Shown here: positions 1-5,764 of the stretch, piece after piece | How positions within the stretch are numbered: position 1 is the first letter of the stretch | How the letters are laid out: the number at the start of each line of letters is the position of its first letter | Source of the DNA: Paludibacteraceae bacterium | GTDB taxonomy: Bacteria > Bacteroidota > Bacteroidia > Bacteroidales > Paludibacteraceae | Assembly: GCA_017965125.1 (NCBI GenBank) | Contig: JAGCQO010000050.1 | Span: 1 to 5,764, forward strand | Reading direction: 5' to 3' | DNA: 5,764 bases | The notes under the pieces: model-generated | Seen by the model: only the letters and a program-made list of their open reading frames with translations | Told to the model about the DNA's origin: nothing | The model's database searches: none | Translations under genes and position numbers: made by a program

Positions 1-1
1 G

Positions 2-400
2 ACTTACGAGCGCGTCAAGAACTTTAATGTTCAGGTTAAGGAGATTAACAATAAAGTGGTGTTTCTCCGCAAGTTAACCCCTGGTGGAAGTGAGCATAGC
101 TTCGGTATTCATGTTGCGAAAATGGCGGGTATGCCACGCAGCATCATCGACCGTGCAACCAAGATTCTGAAGCAGCTTGAAAAGGAACATTCTGGTTCCG
201 ACAAGGACAATCTAAAGAACATCGACTCGGTCAATAACGCCAATGGCTACCAGTTGAGCATATTCCAGCTCGACGACCCGGTTCTGAAATCGGTGCGCGA
301 CGAGATTGCGAACACTGACATCGACAACCTGACACCGATCGAGGCGCTGAACAAGCTTTACGAAATCAAAAAGATAGTCACGGGCAAAGAGAACAACTAA
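2..400 (+). CDS. mutS: DNA mismatch repair protein MutS, C-terminal end (5' partial)
   Basis: The frame is open from the left edge and ends at TAA 398-400, giving the last 132 residues of a protein usually near 850-900 residues. MutS recognises mispaired bases in newly copied DNA and recruits MutL. The piece begins in the last part of the ATPase/dimerisation domain. The family signature around window residues 31-45 ([13 protein letters not shown]) is clear and is followed by the helical stretch [13 protein letters not shown] polar linker (about 61-82) leads to QLSIF (residues 84-88, nt 251-265), which matches the beta-clamp-binding motif seen as QMSLL in E. coli MutS. The tail [18 protein letters not shown] aligns with the E. 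coli MutS C-terminal segment SLTPRQALEWIYRLKSLV. The GTG at 56 is internal, because homology extends upstream of it. It converges on the PurF-like gene across a shared terminator. Identity is secure; nothing looks broken. Confidence 0.96.
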   Translation, partial: TYERVKNFNVQVKEINNKVVFLRKLTPGGSEHSFGIHVAKMAGMPRSIIDRATKILKQLEKEHSGSDKDNLKNIDSVNNANGYQLSIFQLDDPVLKSVRDEIANTDIDNLTPIEALNKLYEIKKIVTGKENN

Positions 401-401
401 C

Positions 402-437
402 AAAAAAAGACATTGCAATCTGCAATGTCTTTTTTTT
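402..437. terminator. Bidirectional intrinsic terminator between convergent genes
   Basis: A perfect inverted repeat has its left arm at 402-417 and its right arm at 421-436, with a 3-nt loop (ATC) at 418-420. The core is GACATTGCA/TGCAATGTC, flanked by seven A on the left and eight T on the right (430-437). Read on either strand, the RNA forms a hairpin ending in a U tract, so it can serve both mutS (stop at 400) and the PurF-like gene arriving from the right (stop at 461). The hairpin starts two bases after the mutS stop codon. The placement between two converging genes supports the call. Confidence 0.93.
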
Positions 438-460
438 GCTGTATCAGTGTTGTTCTTTTC

Positions 461-2275
461 TTAATACGAACGCTTGTCTTTTCCTTCCATGAAGTTTATG
501 AAGGCGTTGTTCACAACTCTGTTGCCGCCGGCAGTAGGGTAGTTTCCTGAGAAATACCAGTCGCCGCCGTTGTTTGGACATGCTTTGTGAAGTCCTTCCA
601 AAGTCTGGTAAACAACTTCGATCTTCGTCTCTTTGCTTTCTGGAGAAATCATCTCGGCAATCTTGTCAGAAATCTGAGCATCGGTAAATGGCTCATACAC
701 TTTCTTAACATAATTGACTATTTCTTCTTTCGGTTTATCCTGCTGTGCTTTGCAGAGCTTGTAAACTTCGTTCAAGATATGCTCCTGGTTCGTTTCCTTC
801 AAAAGCTCGAGTGCGGCCTTGAATGCGATGAACTCGGACATACGCGACATGTCGATTCCGTAGCAGTCAGGGTAGCGGATTTGTGGCGAAGACGAAACGA
901 TGACGATTCTCTTTGGCTCCAGGCGGCAAAGGATTTTTATGATGCTCTGCTTCAATGTCGTTCCGCGAACAATCGAGTCGTCGATGACAACCAGATTATC
1001 AACCTTAGGGACGATTGAGCCGTAAGTGATGTCGTAAACGTGAGCTGCCAAGTCGTTTCGTCCAGCGTCTTGCGCTATGAACGTACGCAGCTTGATGTCC
1101 TTTATCGCGACCTTCTCTATTCTTGGGTGGCGCACATTGAACTTCTGCGACGACGAGTCCATGTACTTCTCCACGCCCTCGACCATGCCGTAATAAGCGA
1201 CCTCGGCTGTGTTCGGGATGAACGAGAACACTGTGTGGTCTATGTCGTAGTCAACCTTGCGGAGGATGTCGTCGGTCAAAATCTCGCCAAGCTTCTTTCT
1301 TTCCTTGTAAATGTCATGGTCTGAGCCGCGAGAGAAATAGATTCTCTCAAACGAGCATGGGCTGACATTTTTTGGCTCAAGTATCTGCTCGACAGTTATT
1401 CTGCCGTCCTTCTTTATTATGAGTGCCTCTCCTGGCTTGAGTTCCTTGACGTCATCGCTCGAAACGTCGAATGATGTCTGTATCACCGGACGCTCGCTTG
1501 CCACAGCGACCACCTCATCGTTAGTGTAGTAGAACGCTGGTCTTATTCCCCATGGATCACGCATCACGAACGAGTCGCCATGACCGAGTATTCCGCACAT
1601 CGCATAGCCACCATCCCAGTCTGGAGACGCCTTCTTCAGTATATTGCCGATGTTCAGCTCTCGCTCTATGTCCTCTGTCGGATTGTCCTCTTTCTTTGAG
1701 TACTTGTCGTAGAGGCCCTGAACCTCGCAGTCAAGGTAGTGACCCAACTGCTCCAGCATCATGAATGTGTCGCTGTAGTCTCTTGGGTGCTGTCCCTGAG
1801 CGACGAGCTTATTGAATATCTCGTCAACGTTTGTCAGGTTGAAGTTGCCTTCCAGCAGTAGGTTTCGGCTCTGCCAGTTGTTACGACGCAGGAAAGGGTG
1901 GAGGTATGAAAGTCCGTCTTTTCCTGTGGTTGAGTATCTCAGGTGTCCCATGTAAACCTCGCCTGCGAATGGGAGATTCTCCTTGGCCCAGATTGGGTCA
2001 GCAACACGGTCGGCTGGCATCTTTGCCAATTCCTTATTGACCTTGGCGAACATATCGTCAATTGCCTTCGAGCCAAGAGCTCTCTCTCTCGAGATGTACT
2101 CTTCGCCTGCTCGCATATTCATTTTTACACAAGCCATTCCGGCGCCTTCCTGTCCGCGATTATGCTGTTTCTCCATGAGCAGATACAGCTTCTGGAAACC
2201 ATACTGCCAAGTACCGTACTTTACGTGGTAATGTTCAAGTGGCTTCAACAGCCTAATCATTGCGATGCCGCACAT
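461..2275 (-). CDS. purF: PurF-like amidophosphoribosyltransferase, long divergent form
   Basis: 604 residues. The family transfers glutamine amide nitrogen to PRPP, giving 5-phosphoribosylamine, the first step of purine synthesis. Domains: class II glutaminase, about 2-265, with nucleophile Cys2 directly after Met (no propeptide), HNRGQEGAG 38-46, GHLRYSTTG 110-118, Asp169, and RDPWGIRP 239-246. The phosphoribosyltransferase domain, about 305-490, carries the PRPP motif VIDDSIVRGTT (430-440) and YGIDM (472-476). The end (YFSGNYPT, 574-581) resembles the end of Bacillus-type PurF (CFTGKYPT), but the Fe-S cysteines there are not kept. Odd points: the canonical HNGNLTN is GNFNLTN (143-149), the segment after RTFI (397-400) lacks the usual basic pattern, and the protein is about 100 residues longer than E. 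coli PurF (505). The ATG is fixed by the MCGI start and lies 25 bp after glmS. Family membership is secure. Whether it is the cell's main PurF or a second, specialised copy cannot be told here. Confidence 0.88.
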   Translation of the reverse strand: MCGIAMIRLLKPLEHYHVKYGTWQYGFQKLYLLMEKQHNRGQEGAGMACVKMNMRAGEEYISRERALGSKAIDDMFAKVNKELAKMPADRVADPIWAKENLPFAGEVYMGHLRYSTTGKDGLSYLHPFLRRNNWQSRNLLLEGNFNLTNVDEIFNKLVAQGQHPRDYSDTFMMLEQLGHYLDCEVQGLYDKYSKKEDNPTEDIERELNIGNILKKASPDWDGGYAMCGILGHGDSFVMRDPWGIRPAFYYTNDEVVAVASERPVIQTSFDVSSDDVKELKPGEALIIKKDGRITVEQILEPKNVSPCSFERIYFSRGSDHDIYKERKKLGEILTDDILRKVDYDIDHTVFSFIPNTAEVAYYGMVEGVEKYMDSSSQKFNVRHPRIEKVAIKDIKLRTFIAQDAGRNDLAAHVYDITYGSIVPKVDNLVVIDDSIVRGTTLKQSIIKILCRLEPKRIVIVSSSPQIRYPDCYGIDMSRMSEFIAFKAALELLKETNQEHILNEVYKLCKAQQDKPKEEIVNYVKKVYEPFTDAQISDKIAEMISPESKETKIEVVYQTLEGLHKACPNNGGDWYFSGNYPTAGGNRVVNNAFINFMEGKDKRSY

Positions 2276-2300
2276 ATAATTCTCTTTATTAAAGTTGTTC
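2276..2300 (-). other. Short A-rich glmS-purF spacer and translation start region
   Basis: This 25-bp gap separates the glmS stop (TAA, 2303-2301) from the PurF-like ATG (2275-2273). On the minus strand it ends AATAAAGAGAATTAT before the ATG. AAAGAG is at best a weak purine-rich ribosome site; the A-rich leader without a full Shine-Dalgarno sequence fits Bacteroidota habits. There is no hairpin, T tract or room for a promoter, so the PurF-like gene depends on transcription from upstream or from within glmS. Confidence 0.6.
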
Positions 2301-4145
2301 TTATTCTACAGTCACTGATTTAGCGAGGTTTCGAGGCTGGTCAACGTTACAGCCCTTCATTATCGCTATATGGTATGCCAAAAGCTGGAGCGGAATCGTC
2401 GCCAGCAGCGGTACAAAGCATTCTTCTGTCTCTGGTATCTCGATAGAGTAGTCGGAAACACGGCTCACTACATTGTCGCCCTTGGTTATGATTGAGAAGA
2501 TTCTTCCCTTTCTTGCCTTCACCTCTTCGATGTTTGACAATGTTTTCTCGTACATTCCCTTGTGTGGAGCGATGAATACCACTGGCATTTCCGCGTCTAT
2601 CAGTGCGATTGGGCCGTGCTTCATTTCCGCAGCAGGGTAGCCTTCGGCATGGATGTACGAGATTTCCTTCAGCTTCAATGCGCCTTCCAATGCTACTGGA
2701 TAGTTGTATCCACGTCCAAGATAGATGAAGTTCTTGGCGTAAGTGAATATAGGTGCTATCTTCTGGATTTTCTCGTTGGTCTTCAGCGTCTCTTCCATCT
2801 TGGCTGGTATCTTAGCCAGCTCGTCGATGAGCTGCTTGTACCTGTCTGAGCTGAGCGTCTCCTTCATGTGGGCTATCGTCAATGCGATGAGCGCAAGCAC
2901 TGTGACCTGGGCTGTAAACGCTTTTGTTGATGCCACACCGATCTCTGGTCCTACGTGTGTGTAAGTTCCTGAGTCTGTGTTTCTTGGGATTGACGAGCCT
3001 ATCACGTTACAAATGCCGTAAACGAATGCGCCCTTATTTCTCGCAAGCTCAATAGCAGCAAGTGTGTCGGCTGTCTCGCCCGACTGTGATATGGCGATGA
3101 CGATGTCGTCCTTGTTTATTATCGGATTTCTGTATCTGAACTCTGACGCGTATTCCACTTCTACAGGGATTCTTGTGAACTCCTCAAGCAGATATTCACC
3201 GATGAGTCCGGCATGCCAGCTTGTTCCGCAAGCTACGATTATGATGCGCTTGGCGTTCAAGAACTTGTCCTTGTTGTCGATGATGCCAGACAGCGCCACA
3301 TTATCATGGTTGATGTTTATGCGGCCGCGCATTGCCTCTGCGATTCTCTTTGGCTGCTCGTGTATCTCCTTGAGCATGAAATGAGGGAAACCGCCTTTCT
3401 CAAGCTCGTTCAGCGACATTTCTATCTCCTTCAGCTTCGGAGTCTTCTCCACGTCGGATATTGTCTTTATGTGGACGTCCTCGTTTCTTGTTATTGTCGC
3501 TATCTCCTCGTCGTTCAGGTAAATAACCTTCTTTGTGTATTCCACAAATGGGGTAGCGTCAGAAGCCAAGAAGAACTCGTTTTCGCCGACTCCTATCACC
3601 AGCGGACTGGCCTTTCTCGCTGCCACTATCTGATTAGGATTTCCCTTCTCGATGACAGCTATTGCGTATGCGCCGATTGCCTGAGTCAGTGCGAGTTGCA
3701 CAGCTTTTGGCAGATCAACGTCGTTCTTCTCCTTTATGTACTCTATGAGCTGAACGAGCACTTCTGTGTCTGTGTCGCTCTTGAACTCATATCCGCGCTT
3801 TATCAAGTCTTTCTTGATTGTCGCGTAGTTCTCTATGATTCCATTATGGATTATGGCAAGAGACTTTGACTGCGAGTAATGAGGGTGGGCGTTGCTGTCG
3901 TTTGGCTCGCCGTGGGTTGCCCATCTTGTGTGGGCGATTCCGATTGTTCCGCTCAGATCCTTGTCTGAAGCGTACTTCTCGAGGTCCTCGACCTTGCCCT
4001 TTGTCTTATAGACGTTTATCTCGTTCTTGTCGTTTATAAGAGCGACTCCGGAAGAGTCATAGCCTCTATACTCAAGCCTGTGAAGACCCTTGATTAGAAT
4101 AGGGTATGCTTGCTTGTTGCCAATATATCCTACAATTCCACACAT
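2301..4145 (-). CDS. glmS: Glutamine--fructose-6-phosphate aminotransferase (glucosamine-6-phosphate synthase)
   Basis: 614 residues, the usual family length (E. coli 609). GlmS converts fructose-6-phosphate and glutamine to glucosamine-6-phosphate and glutamate in the cytoplasm, the entry to UDP-GlcNAc for peptidoglycan and surface glycans. N-terminal class II glutaminase (about 2-240): nucleophile Cys2, HTRWATHGEP 72-81, HNGIIEN 100-106, SDTDTE 123-128. Two SIS sugar-isomerase domains follow: the first (about 295-430) has ACGTS 305-309, SQSGET 353-358 and ASTKAF 405-410; the second (about 465-600) has the catalytic region around Glu487 and EMKHGP 507-512. The end, PRNLAKSVTVE (604-614) with Lys609, is the invariant GlmS tail. 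All key residues are present. The start is fixed by MCGI. It lies 18 bp after carB and 25 bp before the PurF-like gene, so it is probably the middle gene of an operon. The gap is too short for a glmS ribozyme. Confidence 0.98.
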   Translation of the reverse strand: MCGIVGYIGNKQAYPILIKGLHRLEYRGYDSSGVALINDKNEINVYKTKGKVEDLEKYASDKDLSGTIGIAHTRWATHGEPNDSNAHPHYSQSKSLAIIHNGIIENYATIKKDLIKRGYEFKSDTDTEVLVQLIEYIKEKNDVDLPKAVQLALTQAIGAYAIAVIEKGNPNQIVAARKASPLVIGVGENEFFLASDATPFVEYTKKVIYLNDEEIATITRNEDVHIKTISDVEKTPKLKEIEMSLNELEKGGFPHFMLKEIHEQPKRIAEAMRGRININHDNVALSGIIDNKDKFLNAKRIIIVACGTSWHAGLIGEYLLEEFTRIPVEVEYASEFRYRNPIINKDDIVIAISQSGETADTLAAIELARNKGAFVYGICNVIGSSIPRNTDSGTYTHVGPEIGVASTKAFTAQVTVLALIALTIAHMKETLSSDRYKQLIDELAKIPAKMEETLKTNEKIQKIAPIFTYAKNFIYLGRGYNYPVALEGALKLKEISYIHAEGYPAAEMKHGPIALIDAEMPVVFIAPHKGMYEKTLSNIEEVKARKGRIFSIITKGDNVVSRVSDYSIEIPETEECFVPLLATIPLQLLAYHIAIMKGCNVDQPRNLAKSVTVE

Positions 4146-4163
4146 AATCTTTGTTGTTTTATG
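4146..4163 (-). other. Short carB-glmS spacer and translation start region
   Basis: This 18-bp gap separates the carB stop (TAA, 4166-4164) from the glmS ATG (4145-4143). On the minus strand it reads CATAAAACAACAAAGATT, rich in A with no Shine-Dalgarno core. There is no terminator or promoter here, which supports one transcript for carB and glmS. Confidence 0.6.
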
Positions 4164-5764
4164 TTACAGACTCTTGTATTCTCCCCAGTGCTTTATCTCG
4201 ATGCCTTCCTCGTTCATCTTGCAGTATGCCTTGATGAATGCCGAAGCAAGTCTTGCATTGGTTATAAGCGGAATATTGAAGTCGATTGCGCTTCTTCTGA
4301 TTCTGTATCCGTTAGTAAGCTCTCTCTTAGTCAAGTCTTTAGGTATGTTTATCACAAGGTCGAACTGCTTGTTCTCAATCATGTCAAGCACCTTGAGGTC
4401 GCAATCCTTGTCGTCTGGCCATCCCACGAGCACAGAGTCGATATTGTTCTCCTTCAAGAACTTATATGTTCCGCCTGTGGTGTAGAGGTTATAGCCGTGC
4501 TTCAAAAGCAGCTCGCAAGCGTCGAGCAGATCGACCTTCGACTTGGTGTCTCCTGAAGAAACGAGTATGTTCTTCTTTGGTATCTTGTAGCCTACAGCTA
4601 TCATTGATGTCAACAACGCATCGTCGAAGTTTGTTCCAAGACATCCAACCTCACCTGTTGACGACATATCTACGCCAAGCACTGGGTCGGCCTTCTGCAG
4701 ACGTGTGAACGAGAACTGCGATGCCTTTATTCCCACATAGTCAAGATCGAACTCCGACTTGTTTGGACGCTCAACTTGCTGTCCGAGCATCACTTTAGTC
4801 GCAAGCTCTATGAAGTTCAGTTTCAGCACCTTGCTTACGAATGGGAACGAACGTGACGCACGCAGGTTACATTCTATAACCTTGATGTCGTTGTCCTTAG
4901 CCAAGTACTGGATGTTGAATGGACCTGAGATATGCAGCTCCTTCGCTATCTTTCTTGATATGTTCTTTATTCTTCTGACTGTCTCGATGTAAATCTTTTG
5001 TGGTGGGAACTGGATTGTCGCGTCACCTGAGTGAACTCCAGCGAACTCCACGTGCTCCGATATTGCGTAAACAACGAGCTCACCGTTCTGTGCCACTGCG
5101 TCGAACTCGATTTCCTTGGCTTTCTGAATGAACTGCGAAACAACAACCGGGTGCTCCTGGCTCACGTCAGATGCGAGCTTCAAGAACTCGACAAGCTCCT
5201 CCTTGTTCGAGCAGACGTTCATCGCCGCACCAGAAAGCACGTACGAAGGTCTTACCAGCACAGGGAAGCCGACCTTGTCAACGAATGTGTTGATGTCGTC
5301 CATTGATGTCAACTCCGACCATTTTGGCTGGTCAACGTTGATTCTGTCGCACATAGCCGAGAACTTGTGACGGTCCTCTGCGTTGTCGATGTCCTTAGCC
5401 TGTGTTCCAAGCAGCTTAACACCGCTCAGATCCAGTTTGACAGCGAGGTTGTTTGGTATCTGACCTCCCACGCTGACTATCACACCATGAGGATTCTCCA
5501 TTTGGACAATATCCATGACACGCTCGTATGAAAGCTCGTCGAAGTAGAGTCTGTCGCAAATGTCGTAGTCTGTTGACACGGTCTCCGGATTGTAGTTTAT
5601 CATCACGGAGCGGTATCCTTCTTTTCTGATTGTGTTGAGGGCGTTCACAGAACACCAGTCGAACTCTACTGACGAACCGATTCTGTATGCTCCTGAGCCA
5701 AGCACGACTACTGACTTGTGGTCGCCGAGATAGTTCACATCGTTCTTCTCGCCGTTGTATGACA
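4164..5764 (-). CDS. carB: Carbamoyl-phosphate synthase large subunit, C-terminal half (5' partial)
   Basis: 532 complete codons are visible; the frame stays open to the right edge, so the N-terminal half of a protein of about 1,070 residues lies outside. The GTG at 5738-5736 is internal. With the glutaminase subunit CarA, CarB makes carbamoyl phosphate from bicarbonate, ammonia and ATP for pyrimidines and arginine. Residues counted from that GTG: the second synthetase unit opens with VLGSGAYRIGSSVEFDWC (12-29), then NPETVSTDYD (50-59), the ATP-grasp segment RPSYVLSGAAM (163-173), EHVEFAGVHSGDAT (228-241) and IECNLRASRSFPFVSK (288-303). The MGS-like allosteric domain starts near IPKKN (386-390), with YTTGGT 419-424. 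No break or frameshift is seen. Sequence choices follow the animal CAD pattern more than E. coli CarB (for example GSGAYRIGSSVEFDW against GGGPNRIGQGIEFDY). carA probably lies upstream, but the window does not show it. A fused CarA-CarB also cannot be excluded. Confidence 0.96.
   Translation of the reverse strand, partial: SYNGEKNDVNYLGDHKSVVVLGSGAYRIGSSVEFDWCSVNALNTIRKEGYRSVMINYNPETVSTDYDICDRLYFDELSYERVMDIVQMENPHGVIVSVGGQIPNNLAVKLDLSGVKLLGTQAKDIDNAEDRHKFSAMCDRINVDQPKWSELTSMDDINTFVDKVGFPVLVRPSYVLSGAAMNVCSNKEELVEFLKLASDVSQEHPVVVSQFIQKAKEIEFDAVAQNGELVVYAISEHVEFAGVHSGDATIQFPPQKIYIETVRRIKNISRKIAKELHISGPFNIQYLAKDNDIKVIECNLRASRSFPFVSKVLKLNFIELATKVMLGQQVERPNKSEFDLDYVGIKASQFSFTRLQKADPVLGVDMSSTGEVGCLGTNFDDALLTSMIAVGYKIPKKNILVSSGDTKSKVDLLDACELLLKHGYNLYTTGGTYKFLKENNIDSVLVGWPDDKDCDLKVLDMIENKQFDLVINIPKDLTKRELTNGYRIRRSAIDFNIPLITNARLASAFIKAYCKMNEEGIEIKHWGEYKSL

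Noticed and set aside
56..58. GTG as the start of a small 114-residue gene
   Set aside because: The frame is open to the left edge and the upstream codons continue MutS homology, so it is an internal codon.
2083..2096. Short TC-rich repeat (GCTCTCTCTCTCGA) that could be a slippage tract
   Set aside because: It encodes SRERA in the PurF-like protein, is short, and the frame is intact on both sides.
3213..3869. Plus-strand open frame of 218 codons opposite glmS
   Set aside because: It lies wholly antisense to a clear glmS with all catalytic motifs, has a Cys/Leu/Val-rich composition typical of shadow frames, and resembles no family I know.
461..4145. A recent tandem duplication producing glmS and the PurF-like gene, since both begin MCGI
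   Set aside because: They share only the ancient class II glutaminase fold; the second halves (SIS against phosphoribosyltransferase) are unrelated, and DNA identity is not evident.
4146..4163. A glmS ribozyme or riboswitch ahead of glmS
   Set aside because: Only 18 bp separate carB from glmS, far too short for the ribozyme, which is known mainly from Firmicutes.
4110..4556. Plus-strand open frame of 148 codons opposite the carB/glmS junction
   Set aside because: It is antisense to conserved coding sequence on the other strand and has no recognisable domain. It is a shadow frame.
5736..5738. GTG as the start of a 524-residue half-size CarB
   Set aside because: The frame stays open upstream to the window edge, and the upstream residues (YNGEKND) match the linker before the second synthetase unit in CAD-like CarB. 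The gene is simply cut by the window.

Overview
The window is an ordinary housekeeping region, and the proteins point to a member of the Bacteroidota, most likely the order Bacteroidales. The evidence is the MutS tail, the CAD-like CarB half, the long PurF-like protein, and short A-rich gene leaders without a strong Shine-Dalgarno sequence. Base composition is moderate by eye. The genus cannot be told from this sequence. I see no mobile element, CRISPR array, tRNA, rRNA or phage gene.

Layout: the plus strand carries only the last 132 codons of mutS (mismatch repair), which stops at 400. A perfect 16-bp hairpin with an A tract on one side and a T tract on the other (402-437) follows. It can end transcription in both directions. 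The rest of the window, 461 to the right edge, is a minus-strand gene set read from right to left: the C-terminal half of carB (running off the right edge), then glmS, then a long purF-like gene. The gaps are 18 bp and 25 bp with no visible promoter or terminator, so the three are very probably co-transcribed. The last gene converges on mutS at the shared hairpin.

The three minus-strand genes share one theme, the use of glutamine amide nitrogen at the entry points of biosynthesis. CarB (with a glutaminase subunit CarA not seen here) makes carbamoyl phosphate for pyrimidines and arginine. GlmS makes glucosamine-6-phosphate for peptidoglycan and other cell-surface amino sugars. The PurF-like protein would make phosphoribosylamine for purines. 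Grouping them would let the cell set several glutamine-consuming steps from one promoter lying beyond the right edge.

Nothing here amounts to a clearly new biological system. The points most worth a second look are the divergent PurF-like protein (altered glutaminase motif, altered PRPP-loop region, missing Fe-S cysteines, about 100 extra residues) and the strong likeness of the CarB half to animal CAD rather than E. coli CarB.
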